NCBI GenBank assembly: GCA_965217175.1
Contig: OZ244251.1
Span: 186,001 to 250,000 of the forward strand
From: Bin87 sp965217175
GTDB taxonomy: Bacteria > Chloroflexota > Dehalococcoidia > Lucifugimonadales > UBA3495
Direction of reading: 5' to 3'
Length of the DNA: 64,000 nucleotides
Position numbers and translations under genes: made by a program. This document shows, one piece after another, positions 8,705-17,232 of the stretch. The notes beneath the pieces were generated by a model. That model did not search any database, had not been told where the DNA came from, and saw nothing but the letters and a program-made list of their open reading frames with translations. Position 1 is the first letter of the stretch. Each line of letters opens with the position of its first letter.

Positions 8705-10003
8705 ATGCAGACCTATCACATCTGGACCATCGGTTGCCAGATGAACACCGCCGACTCCGAACGCCTGGGGTCGGCGTTAGAGCAATTGGGCCTCGTGCAG
8801 GTCGAACGTCCCGCCGACGCTGACGTGGTCGTGCTCAACTCGTGCGTCGTTCGGCAAAGCGCCGAGGACAAGGTCGTCGGCACGCTGAACCTGCACCAGC
8901 CTCTGCGCAAAAAGCGCCCCGATGCCGTGCTCGCCCTCACCGGGTGCATGGTGGGACCAAAAACCGAAGAACTGGAACGCCGCTTCCCCCACGTCGATTT
9001 GTTCCTGCGGCCCCAGCAGTTTGAACCTCTGCTGGAACTGGTTGGACAGCGTCTCGGCCTCGATTGGGAGGGATGCGTAGGATCGCTGGCGCCCCAGCAG
9101 CCCGACGTTGCTACCTACGTGCCCATCATCCACGGCTGCGACCTGATGTGTTCCTTCTGCATAATCCCCTATCGCCGGGGACGCCAGGTGAGCCGCTCGG
9201 TGGACGACATCGCCCACGAGGTGGAGTTGCTGGCCACCCGCGGCGTGAGGGAAGTAACCGTGCTCGGCCAGACTGTGGACGCCTATGGACACGACCGGGA
9301 TGACGGGCATGATCTTGCCGACCTGCTCACCCGGCTCAACGACGTCGATCACCTTGATCGCATCCGATTCCTGACTTCCCACCCTTCGTACATGAGCAGC
9401 CGAATCATCAGGTCCGTAGCCGCCTTGCCCAAGGTTTGCGAACACATCAACCTGCCCGTTCAGGCTGGCGACGACGACGTACTGCGTCAGATGCGGCGTC
9501 CCTACACCGTCGCCGAATATCGCGACATAGTCAGTGAAATTCGCGACACCGTCCCAAATGTCACGATCAGCACCGACATCATCGTCGGCTTCCCCGGGGA
9601 AACCGAATCCCAGTTTCAGAATACTCTGCGGCTGGTCGCTGACCTGCGCTTCGATAAGATTCATGGCGCGGCTTACTCCACCCGGCCCGGCACCATCGCC
9701 GACCGCACCATGGAGGACGACGTTCCTCAGGATGACAAACGGCGCCGGCTCAAGGAGTTGGAAACCCTCCAGGAGGGCATACTCACCGACATCAACTCCA
9801 GCTATCTGGACCAGACGGTCCAGGTACTGGCTGAAAACCGCAAACGCGGCCGTTGGACTGGCCGCACGCGCGGCAACAAACTGGTCTATTTCGAATCGGC
9901 CCAGGCCGACGCCGACTGCGGTGTCACTGACCTTACCGGCCAAACGGTAGACATACAAATTAACCGGACCGGGCCGTGGTCTCTGTCCGGTGTTATGACG
10001 TAA
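8705..10003 (+). CDS. miaB: tRNA-2-methylthio-N6-dimethylallyladenosine synthase MiaB
   Basis: 432 residues. Radical-SAM methylthiotransferase that adds a methylthio group to i6A37 of tRNAs reading UNN codons. The N-terminal UPF0004 domain has cluster cysteines C11, C47 and C81; the radical-SAM motif CxxxCxxC is C145, C149, C152 in HGCDLMCSFC; a C-terminal TRAM domain ends the protein (TVQVLAENRKRGRWTGRTRGNK). The gene starts 55 bp after the tRNA-Ser gene. The length and all three domains fit MiaB; MtaB and RimO are less likely because the SAM region reads IIPYRRGR as in MiaB. Confidence 0.92.
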   Translation: MQTYHIWTIGCQMNTADSERLGSALEQLGLVQVERPADADVVVLNSCVVRQSAEDKVVGTLNLHQPLRKKRPDAVLALTGCMVGPKTEELERRFPHVDLFLRPQQFEPLLELVGQRLGLDWEGCVGSLAPQQPDVATYVPIIHGCDLMCSFCIIPYRRGRQVSRSVDDIAHEVELLATRGVREVTVLGQTVDAYGHDRDDGHDLADLLTRLNDVDHLDRIRFLTSHPSYMSSRIIRSVAALPKVCEHINLPVQAGDDDVLRQMRRPYTVAEYRDIVSEIRDTVPNVTISTDIIVGFPGETESQFQNTLRLVADLRFDKIHGAAYSTRPGTIADRTMEDDVPQDDKRRRLKELETLQEGILTDINSSYLDQTVQVLAENRKRGRWTGRTRGNKLVYFESAQADADCGVTDLTGQTVDIQINRTGPWSLSGVMT

Positions 10004-10121
10004 CCTTCAGTCTCTCCGGCAACCACACTGTACCGGTTGGCGCCCCTGATAGTTTGAGAATCGATCGTTTAATATTATTCGCTTACTGAACGAACATCAT
10101 ATCCGGCCAGGAGGCAGCAAA

Positions 10122-11330
10122 ATGGTTACCCGCACGCGGCAACCCACAATCCCGCTAACAGAGATCGAACACGCCGCCTTTTGTCGCCCCGAAGATGAAT
10201 TGCCCTCCAAATCGTTGGCGGAAGAACTCGCCATCAACGTACGCTGGCAAAAAATCCCCGGCGAATATTTGGCCTGCACCCCCGCCGAGCTGGACGACCG
10301 CATCGCCGACGCCCGTCGCAAGCTGGGTAAATCGGTTACGGTGCTTGGTCACCACTACCAGCGGGAAGAGATCATAAAATACGCCGATTTCCAGGGCGAT
10401 TCCTTCCTGCTCAGTCAGGAGGCGGCGTCCCGTTCCGAGGCTGACTTCATCGTTTTCTGCGGCGTACACTTCATGGCCGAAACTGCCTGCATCCTCGCCG
10501 GCAGGCACCAGCAGGTCATACTGCCCAACATCACTGCCGGCTGCTCCATGGCAGACATGGCTCCCATCCAGGATGTGGAAGATGGTTGGGACGACTTGCA
10601 GGACGTTCTCGGCGACCACGGCGGTATCCTGCCCGTTACTTACATGAACTCTGTGGCCGACATCAAGGCATTGTGTGGGCGCAACGGTGGCGCCGTCTGT
10701 ACATCATCCAACGCCACCGCCGTGCTGGAATGGGCCTTCGGAGAAGCAGATCGGGTATTGTTCCTTCCCGACCAGCATCTGGGCCGTAACACCGCTTACA
10801 AGCTGGGCATCGGTCTCGACGAAATGGTCGTCTGGAACCCCTTCAAGGCGATGGGTGGCAACACTCCGGAGCAGTTGCGCGCCGCCAAAATGGTGCTGTG
10901 GCAGGGCCATTGCTCGGTGCATACCCGCTTCACCGTCAAACAGATCGAGTCGGCTCGCGAACGCTACCCCGACATCACCGTGCTCGTGCACCCCGAATGC
11001 ACCCGCGAAACGGTCGAAGCCGCCGACATGGATGGTTCCACCGAGTTTATCCGCAAGACCATCAACGAAGCGCCAGCCGGCTCGGCGTGGGCGATCGGCA
11101 CCGAAATCAGCCTGGTGAACCGCCTGGCAAAGAACAACCCGGACAAAACCGTGTTCTGCCTCGACCCGGTGAGCTGCCCCTGCTCCACCATGTATCGCAT
11201 CCACCCGGCATACCTCCTGTGGACGCTGGAAGGCCTGGTTGCCGGCCAGGTGGTCAACCGCATCACCGTATCCGACCAGATACAGCAGGAGTCGGTGGTC
11301 GCGCTGGAAAGAATGCTGGCGCTGCACTAA
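10122..11330 (+). CDS. nadA: Quinolinate synthase NadA
   Basis: 402 residues. Condenses iminoaspartate with dihydroxyacetone phosphate to quinolinate in NAD synthesis, using a [4Fe-4S] cluster. Visible are VTVLGHHYQREEIIKYADFQ near 72-91, C113 in VFCGVHFMAET, a second Cys in GAVCTSSNA, HPECTRE, and a C-terminal CPC in DPVSCPCSTMYRI. The length with an N-terminal extension matches the long (type with CPC) NadA group. GGAGG lies about 8 bp before ATG. NadB and NadC are not in the window. A strong hairpin follows the gene. Confidence 0.95.
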   Translation: MVTRTRQPTIPLTEIEHAAFCRPEDELPSKSLAEELAINVRWQKIPGEYLACTPAELDDRIADARRKLGKSVTVLGHHYQREEIIKYADFQGDSFLLSQEAASRSEADFIVFCGVHFMAETACILAGRHQQVILPNITAGCSMADMAPIQDVEDGWDDLQDVLGDHGGILPVTYMNSVADIKALCGRNGGAVCTSSNATAVLEWAFGEADRVLFLPDQHLGRNTAYKLGIGLDEMVVWNPFKAMGGNTPEQLRAAKMVLWQGHCSVHTRFTVKQIESARERYPDITVLVHPECTRETVEAADMDGSTEFIRKTINEAPAGSAWAIGTEISLVNRLAKNNPDKTVFCLDPVSCPCSTMYRIHPAYLLWTLEGLVAGQVVNRITVSDQIQQESVVALERMLALH

Positions 11331-11355
11331 CCCCAGCCCGCACCTGGTAAACAGT

Positions 11356-11386
11356 AACGGCTCCGTGGAAATACGGAGCCGTTTGT
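11356..11386 (+). terminator. Hairpin terminator after nadA
   Basis: Eleven-bp perfect stem AACGGCTCCGT (11356-11366) / ACGGAGCCGTT (11373-11383) with a 6-nt loop, followed by only a short T-rich tail (TGT). It also lies at the 3' side of the convergent gene ending at 11496 and may serve both. Confidence 0.6.
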
Positions 11387-11495
11387 CATTGCCAGTTCGC
11401 GGGGTACCTGGCTGGATGAATCGGATCAATCATCAGCCGATTATATTGCTGGTCGCAGAGCCGCCCCGCCCCGGTGTTTCCCGTAGACCGGTCAC

Positions 11496-12194
11496 CTACG
11501 CCGCGTCGTCCAGGCAATCGCGCAGCGGACGGTTGATGCACGAGAAAATCGGCGTGTCCTGCAGCGTGTAGGGCCGGGCTTTGGATTCCCGCAACTCCAT
11601 CACCAGATCCAGAAACGTCCCCGGCTCATCGGTCTCGAATCCCAGCACAAACTCCGGATCGTCCAGGCCGAACGAGTACGCAGTGGAGATTTTCACCTGC
11701 GGGTATTTGTGGCCGATGACGAAGTGGTCGTTCATCAACTCCTGGCGATCCTCCTTGGGCAGCTGATACCAGTCGTGGGTTTTCCAAAAGGGATACATGA
11801 AGAGATAACGCCGGCCCACGATTCGCATGGACGCCGCATCGCCGGTTCCTTCCTGCCCCTCATGTTGGTGGTTGTCGATGTAGGGCGAGCGACGGGTCAT
11901 CGCAAGATAGGAATGAGGCGTTTCCAGGTATCCGCCCAACCGGGTCTGGTTCAGTTGCGCCGCCAGCTCGTTGATTGGCTCCAGCTCCGGGCAAACCCCC
12001 CACAGCATGAAGTCGGTGTCGCCGCGAGTTCCCACCAGGCTGTAGGTATTCAACGACACCCGGTCGGCAAACTCGGCGGCAACGGCGGCAAACTCATCCT
12101 TGCCGGCGTTCCGTTCCGCCGACGCCAGGCGACGCCACTCGGGCTGCACCCGGTAGAACGTGTACTTTACGAAATCGCGTCGGGGATCCGCCAT
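11496..12194 (-). CDS. Chlorite-dismutase-family protein, coproheme decarboxylase (HemQ/ChdC)-like
   Basis: 232 residues. The family of Gram-positive coproheme decarboxylases converts coproheme III to heme b with peroxide. Supporting stretches are the opening FVKYTFYRVQPEW, the segment LFMYPFWKTHDWYQLP, whose Tyr matches the essential HemQ tyrosine position, and the region DHFVIGHKYPQVKISTAYSFG, where the proximal heme His is expected, followed by FVLGFETDEP. No Arg typical of true chlorite dismutases was confirmed, so a role in heme synthesis is preferred. No other heme gene is adjacent. The gene is convergent with nadA. Confidence 0.75.
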   Translation of the reverse strand: MADPRRDFVKYTFYRVQPEWRRLASAERNAGKDEFAAVAAEFADRVSLNTYSLVGTRGDTDFMLWGVCPELEPINELAAQLNQTRLGGYLETPHSYLAMTRRSPYIDNHQHEGQEGTGDAASMRIVGRRYLFMYPFWKTHDWYQLPKEDRQELMNDHFVIGHKYPQVKISTAYSFGLDDPEFVLGFETDEPGTFLDLVMELRESKARPYTLQDTPIFSCINRPLRDCLDDAA

Positions 12195-12284
12195 CGATTA
12201 CCTCACAGTGAATATTCTTTGCGTCTGGTGGTACTCATGCTAGCCCGGTGTGGCAGGAGCCGTCAATCGGGTAGCCGGCAACCC

Positions 12285-12408
12285 CGTTCATCCTGAGCCT
12301 GTCGAAGGACCATCCTGAGCAAAATACCGCCGTTCATCCTGAGCTTGTCGAAGGATCATCCCGAGCCAAACCCCGTTCATCCTGAGCCCGTCGAAGGACC
12401 ATCCCGAG
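12285..12408. repeat. Three copies of a 35-bp dispersed repeat
   Basis: Copies at 12285-12319, 12331-12365 and 12374-12408, all close to CGTTCATCCTGAGCYTGTCG followed by AAGGAYCATCCYGAG. They are separated by only 11 and 8 bp. A fourth, diverged copy is at 33681-33715. They fill most of the 260 bp between the hemQ-like and CAP genes. Confidence 0.8.
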
Positions 12409-12455
12409 AGGGCAGGTTGCCCCGCCCACATCGTCGCGAGAAGCGGCGCGCTGCA

Positions 12456-13856
12456 TCACCGTTCGTTGGGTTGATATGTGACCGGCGGTGTCACACCGTG
12501 GAATATTGAGAATTCAGAGATCACCTGCTCCTCGCCGTCGATTGGCCCCCACACCGTTATCGTGTAGACACCGTCCCCGTGCTTGGCCAGAACGTCGCTA
12601 ATGTCCGCCCTGATAGCAAAGTTTGGGCCGCTGGCCGTCCACTGGGAGGCGGTAATCCACGGCACAACCTTTGTGACCTGCGTACGTGGTTGGCTGGCTG
12701 CCAACTGCCAAATTTGGTGAGCTTCAGTGTACGACCGGGGCGCCGGAGTATCGGCGGGAACATCATACGGATTGGGACAAGACTGGTTGGTGTAAGTGAA
12801 TTCGTCAGTCGGCCAATAGTACCCACCCGTCAGCGGCCACCTTAAAGTGCCTACCAGCAGTCCGCCATCGTAGCAATAGGTTCGGGAAAGCTGCCCTACC
12901 GAAAGGACATGTGGTGGAGCGTCATAATAGATCTGAATTTGTAAGTCCTGATCACCGGCAAATCGAACGCCGTTTTTGGTCGTAGCCGATAGTGACAGGA
13001 CACCGTTTGCAATGGCCGGCAATCGGTCGTATTCCACGTAGTCGCCCTCAAAGTGTTGGAACATCGCCGTGTTATACCGGTCCCACGCGATTCCGATATT
13101 CACCATTTTGTGCGTCTGGTCCAGAATGTTGCTCCGGTGGCCGGGACTGTTCATCCAGCCATCCATTGCCTCGCGAATTTCCTGATCGATACTGCTGATA
13201 GTACGGTAGCCGTCCGACTCCGAAATACAATAATCCAATCCTGAACCGTTTTCCCCGTTCGACTGGTAGCCACCGGCCAGACTGTACCTCATGTAGGGTT
13301 TCAGGCCGTACACTCCCCAATGAGCCGAGAAACAGTTGGCCATTGCCGCTTCCGCATGCAGTTGGGCAGCGCTGTTGTTGCCCAGAATAACCGGCTCTGC
13401 ACCCACTTTTGCCCGCTCTGCATTGATAAGTTCGAGCATATATTCCTTCTCCCGCAGGTGGAGCGAGGAAGCAGACGCAACCGGTGTCGGGGGCGCAGCG
13501 TGTGTTGGTGTGGACTCGTTGCGCGTTGCGGTCGGAGTCGGCCTGAGCCCGGCTGCCGGCGCTGACGGGGTCGGTACGGTGGCGGACAACTGCGGAGATG
13601 CGGCCAGGAACTCCCCTCCGCAGTACTGTTCGACCCGATCGCGTATATCGTCAAGGGTTTGCCTGCCCTCCTCGATCGCCGTTTCCGCCGCCTGAGCCCG
13701 GAAACGCTCTTCGTCCCCGCTGTACTGTCCGTCACACTGGACAAACGCGGCCACCAACGATTCGCGCTCAGTTAGTCCGGGTGCGGATACCGGCGTCGCC
13801 GTCGCCGGTATGGGAGTTGTCGTTGCCACCAGGGTAGTCGTCGCTGCGGACAACAA
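12456..13856 (-). pseudogene. CAP/SCP-domain extracellular protein, main part (below in-frame TAG)
   Basis: 466 residues counted from a TTG at 13856. A Thr/Pro-rich linker is followed by a short Cys-containing helical segment (AAFVQCDGQYSGDEERF), another Pro/Thr linker, and a CAP domain (from LINAERAKVGAEPV to NIGIAWDRYNT) with HWGVYG, GENGS and a GWMNSPGHRSNIL motif. A further beta-rich domain follows. CAP proteins of this kind are secreted, but this frame has no signal peptide. Its membrane anchor is encoded in the same frame upstream (13893-14159), split off by a single TAG at 13893-13895. It is either a recent nonsense allele or translated from an internal start. Confidence 0.7.
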
Positions 13857-13892
13857 CGCTGGTGGCGCTGTCGGCGTGAATCGCAGTACAAC

Positions 13893-14159
13893 CTAGGGCG
13901 CTGTAGCCGTAATTGGAGTGGACGGCGCATCGGCTATCAGAATATCTCGGCCTGGCGTGTTTTGCCCCAGGTAACGTGTGATGCCGTAGACAATGCCACC
14001 GCCGACCAAACACCCCACCAACAAAATAGCGACTATCCGCCATCTGCCGGGCGGCCGCGAGCCTCGCCCCAGCGGTAGCGGACGGTTGCCGGCGCCGGCC
14101 CGGCCCCGATGCCGCCGCCGCCATTGTTCGCGATAGTAGTCTCGATCCTGTATCGGCAT
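13893..14159 (-). pseudogene. Membrane-anchor fragment of the CAP-domain protein
   Basis: 88 residues: a basic N-terminus (MPIQDRDYYREQWRRRHRGR), one transmembrane helix (IVAILLVGCLVGGGIVYGI) and the start of a Thr/Pro/Ala-rich linker (STPITATAP) before TAG. The following codons stay in the same frame and read VVLRFTPTAPPALLSAATTT, continuing the linker into the CAP protein without any frameshift. Both pieces are therefore most simply one gene interrupted by one stop codon. A weak AAGG lies 11 bp before the ATG. Confidence 0.65.
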
Positions 14160-14339
14160 CTATCGAATACCTTGCCGGGATATGTTGCTGGTGAATGACA
14201 AATATATACTACGCACCGGCCCGGCACACCCGGGAAGGCGTTGATCGAAATACGTTACAATCCCTGTGCGCAACCATGCGCCAAACAGCGCCACAACCAG
14301 AATCATCCGCTGACAGCAGCAAGCCCAGGAGGGACATTC

Positions 14340-15287
14340 ATGGTAACTATCGGAGAAGGTCGGTACACCTATGCAGTGCAGGAGGGTTGGGGCCAGCTCC
14401 CCGCCGGATTCTCATTCAAAGAGGTGGCTGCCGTCGGTTGCGACGAAAACGACAATGTCTATGCCTTCAATCGCGGCGACCACCCGATGATGGTTTTTGA
14501 CAAGGACGGCACCTTCATCAAGTCCTGGGGAGAGGGCGTCTTTCCGCGCGCTCACGGCATCACAATGTCGCCCGATGGCAACATCTTCTGCACCGACGAC
14601 GGCGACCACACCGTCCGCAAGTGCACCACCGACGGTGACGTGCTGCTCACTTTGGGAACCAGCGGACACCCGGCCGGCTTCATGTCTGGCGACCCTTTCA
14701 ACCGATGCACTCACGTGGCCATCGATCCCCGCAACGGCGATTTCTTCGTCTCCGACGGTTACGGCAACGCCCGCATCCACAAGTACAGCCCCGACGGACA
14801 GCTGCTGTTCTCCTGGGGCGAATCGGGTAACGGCCCCGGCCAGTTCAACATCGCCCACAACATCGGCACCGACCGCAACGGACGGATCTACCTGGCTGAT
14901 CGGGAAAACCACCGCGTGCAGGTTTTTGACTCCGACGGCCACTTCCTGGGCCAGTGGACGGATATGGCCCGCCCCTGCGGTTTGTACATCGACCAGGCTG
15001 CCGGACTCGTTTACCTTGGCGAGCTGGGCGCTGCCATCGGTTCCAACGACCAGGCAACCGGACTGGGCCCCCGGGTCAGCGTGTACGATACCGACGGCCG
15101 TTTGCAGGCCAGGGTCGGAGACGGGCCGGAAGGCGAAGCGGCCGGCCAGTTCATCGCCCCCCACGGCGTCTGCCTCGATTCCGTTGGGAATATCTACGTT
15201 GCGGAAGTGTCGTGGACCCATACCGGCCAGCACCTCACCCCACCCCGCGAGGTTCGCTCCCTCCAGAAGCTGGTCAAAACCGGCTAG
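14340..15287 (+). CDS. NHL-repeat six-bladed beta-propeller protein
   Basis: 315 residues made of repeated NHL-type blades such as PRAHGITMSPDGNIFCTDDG, RIYLADRENHRVQVFDSDG and APHGVCLDSVGNIYVAEV. The closest known groups are the peptidyl-alpha-hydroxyglycine amidating-lyase-like and 6-bladed propeller proteins, which bind ligands or act as lyases. No signal peptide is seen, so it may be cytoplasmic. ATG 14340 has AGGAGG 7 bp upstream; the open frame from 14241 has no conserved content. The 180 bp upstream hold no gene. A MITE begins 18 bp after the stop codon. Confidence 0.8.
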   Translation: MVTIGEGRYTYAVQEGWGQLPAGFSFKEVAAVGCDENDNVYAFNRGDHPMMVFDKDGTFIKSWGEGVFPRAHGITMSPDGNIFCTDDGDHTVRKCTTDGDVLLTLGTSGHPAGFMSGDPFNRCTHVAIDPRNGDFFVSDGYGNARIHKYSPDGQLLFSWGESGNGPGQFNIAHNIGTDRNGRIYLADRENHRVQVFDSDGHFLGQWTDMARPCGLYIDQAAGLVYLGELGAAIGSNDQATGLGPRVSVYDTDGRLQARVGDGPEGEAAGQFIAPHGVCLDSVGNIYVAEVSWTHTGQHLTPPREVRSLQKLVKTG

Positions 15288-15305
15288 GCTTCCCGTTTAT
15301 TCAAC

Positions 15306-15479
15306 GTAACAGTTCAGACTCGACGGGTTGTTTCCATATCACTCCGTCATTCCGGCCTTGAGCCGGAATCCAGAGAAGTCTTTAAACCGCAATGTTGCTT
15401 ATCCTGGGCTTCCTGGATTCCCGCGTTCGCGGGAAAGACAGTTTGGGGCAGGATACTATCTTCAACTCTGAACAGTTAC
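15306..15479 (-). mobile_element. MITE copy B (174 bp), inverted orientation
   Basis: Ends GTAACAGTTCAGACTCGACG and CTCTGAACAGTTAC match copy A read from the other strand. The flanks TATTCAAC (15298-15305) and TTTTCAAC (15480-15487) agree at 7 of 8 bases, a slightly decayed target duplication. It lies between the NHL gene and the phosphatase gene and breaks no gene. Confidence 0.85.
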
Positions 15480-15487
15480 TTTTCAAC

Positions 15488-15563
15488 ATGGAGGGCCAGG
15501 ACAAACAGGATATTTTGCTTTCGCAGCAATGACACCCGTCCTGAACATTCTGGCCCTCTGTGT
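15488..15563. repeat. Inverted repeat next to MITE B
   Basis: GAGGGCCAG (near 15492) and CTGGCCCTC (near 15549) face each other across about 50 bp, with a second nested pair GGACAAACAGG / CCTGAACATTC partly matching. It could form a hairpin in the leader of the phosphatase gene. No T-run follows, so a terminator is not claimed. Confidence 0.4.
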
Positions 15564-15593
15564 TTCAACCTCACATTGTACCGAGCAGATAGT

Positions 15594-16298
15594 ATGGAAA
15601 TCCGGATTGGAAGTCTCTCCCGAGACGCCAGGGAAGCCAGCGGCGCGGCTCTGGTTATCGACGTATTTCGCGCCTTCACCACGGCGGCCATCGCCTTCGA
15701 CCGGGGAGCCCAACGCATCACGCTGGTCGCTGAAGTCGAGGAGGCGTTGGCCATCCGGCGGCGCAACCCCGCCATTGCCGACATCCTGATGGGCGAGGTG
15801 GGCGGCGCCCGTCCCGACGGATTTGACCACGGCAACTCACCCTTCGAGGCCTCGTCCGTCGACTTCTCCGGCAAGAGCATCGTGCAGTCAACCAGGGCCG
15901 GCACGGTGGGCACGGCTGCCGCCGGAGCCGCCGGGTGCGATCCCATTTACGTAACTTCGTTTGTGGTGGCGGGAGCCACGGCGCGGGCGCTGCTGGCGGA
16001 AGACCCCTTGCCAGACCGGGTGACGATACTGGCTATGGGTGACCAGGGCGCGGACCGTTCCGACGAGGACGAGCACTGCGCCCTGTACCTGCGTAACCGT
16101 CTTGAGGGCCGCAGCCCTGATCCCGAAGCCCTGCGCAAATTGATCATGGCGGGAGGCGCTACCCAAAAATTCTTCGACGAAGCGCAGCCCCAGTTCCACC
16201 CGCGCGACGTCGCCCTGGCGCTGGAAGTGGATCGCTACAACTTCGCCATGCGCGTAACCCGGGAGGATGGGCTGCTGGTGGCCCGCCACGTGGGGTGA
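15594..16298 (+). CDS. comB: 2-phosphosulfolactate phosphatase (ComB) family
   Basis: 234 residues, the normal family length. Dephosphorylates 2-phosphosulfolactate to sulfolactate, known from coenzyme M synthesis in archaea but also present in many bacteria without coenzyme M. Typical segments are VIDVFRAFTTAAIAF near 28-42, GEVGGARPDGFDHGNSPFE, and the STRAGTVGTAAA turn, followed by YVTSFVVAGATARAL. ATG 15594 is preferred over an upstream TTG. No strong ribosome site is visible. No other sulfolactate or coenzyme M gene is nearby, so the physiological substrate is uncertain. Confidence 0.82.
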   Translation: MEIRIGSLSRDAREASGAALVIDVFRAFTTAAIAFDRGAQRITLVAEVEEALAIRRRNPAIADILMGEVGGARPDGFDHGNSPFEASSVDFSGKSIVQSTRAGTVGTAAAGAAGCDPIYVTSFVVAGATARALLAEDPLPDRVTILAMGDQGADRSDEDEHCALYLRNRLEGRSPDPEALRKLIMAGGATQKFFDEAQPQFHPRDVALALEVDRYNFAMRVTREDGLLVARHVG

Positions 16299-16353
16299 TC
16301 ATCAATCCACTCTATTCGCCCGGGCCAGGCTTGATGGACGCCGACCAGTTTTC

Positions 16354-17214
16354 CTAGAACCCCACCATCCACGCCGCAAAACGCCGCAGCAGTCCCTCCG
16401 ATCCCTGCTCGATGCCGAACCGGCCCGCCGCGATGGCCGCATCCAGGTCAAGCCGACCATAGGCCAGCAGCAGGTAGGTGTTGGCGTCGCAGGACACCAG
16501 CAGGTCTATCGACGAGGCATCGCCGTGGACATTGTTGCCCACTTCCACACCGTCGGGACTGACGATCACATCCAGCGCAGCGGCATCCGACAGGTCGAAC
16601 AGGTAGCGCACCGCTTGGGTGGGCGGGTCGCTGCCCGGGTTGTAGGCGGCGCGGAGCCAGTGGGCCGACATCCCCAGCAACACCGGCTGCGCGTCGGCGT
16701 GGAGTCCGGCATTGCTGTCGAAGGCGCTGCGGATATCCCAATCGTGCACCGCCAGCTCCTGGATGCGCTGGCTCACGTACTCCCGCGCCTTCATAGTGCC
16801 GCGCCGGGGATGCCAGCAATCGCAACGCCAGTCGTCGCCGCTGAAGTTCCCCAACAGACCGTGCAACGCGCGATAAAATTGGTCGTATGTCGGCAGCAGA
16901 TCGTCACCCATGGACTGAGCGTACGCTATGTCCGCATCGGCGTTGGCCGCCGACATCGCCATATTGTCCGCCGGCGCGCTGAATCCGGCGGGAGGCCCGG
17001 AGTCGCCCGTGCGCCCCCGGGTCATGCTGGCGATTTGCCGCTCGGCCCGGTTGGTCAAATGTCCGGCTACGTCGCGCACCGTCCAGGCGTCGCAGGCCGA
17101 CTGCCGGCCCATATCCTCGTCGGTCAGGCCCGACAGAAACTCGTGCAGTCCCCGGGCCAGGGTGCCGATAACGCGCACTTCATCCCGGATGGTTGTCTCG
17201 TCGTACGATATCAT
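16354..17214 (-). CDS. TIGR03083/DinB-fold (maleylpyruvate isomerase-like) protein 1
   Basis: 286 residues. The N-terminal DinB-like helical bundle carries the family signature WTVRDVAGHLTNRAERQI and a later RIQELAVHDWDIR, whose His residues are the expected metal ligands. The C-terminal part (DVIVSPDGVEV ... DLLVSCDANTYLLLAYGR) looks like the SCP2-like domain of mycothiol-dependent maleylpyruvate isomerases. Known members use a thiol cofactor. The true substrate is unknown. It lies 18 bp downstream of a paralogue with the same layout. Confidence 0.8.
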   Translation of the reverse strand: MISYDETTIRDEVRVIGTLARGLHEFLSGLTDEDMGRQSACDAWTVRDVAGHLTNRAERQIASMTRGRTGDSGPPAGFSAPADNMAMSAANADADIAYAQSMGDDLLPTYDQFYRALHGLLGNFSGDDWRCDCWHPRRGTMKAREYVSQRIQELAVHDWDIRSAFDSNAGLHADAQPVLLGMSAHWLRAAYNPGSDPPTQAVRYLFDLSDAAALDVIVSPDGVEVGNNVHGDASSIDLLVSCDANTYLLLAYGRLDLDAAIAAGRFGIEQGSEGLLRRFAAWMVGF

Positions 17215-17232
17215 CGCTATATCTCCCGCCGC

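Noticed and set aside
12285..12408. CRISPR-like array
   Set aside because: Only three units, with gaps of 8-11 bp and imperfect copies, no cas genes; spacers of CRISPR arrays are about 30-40 bp.
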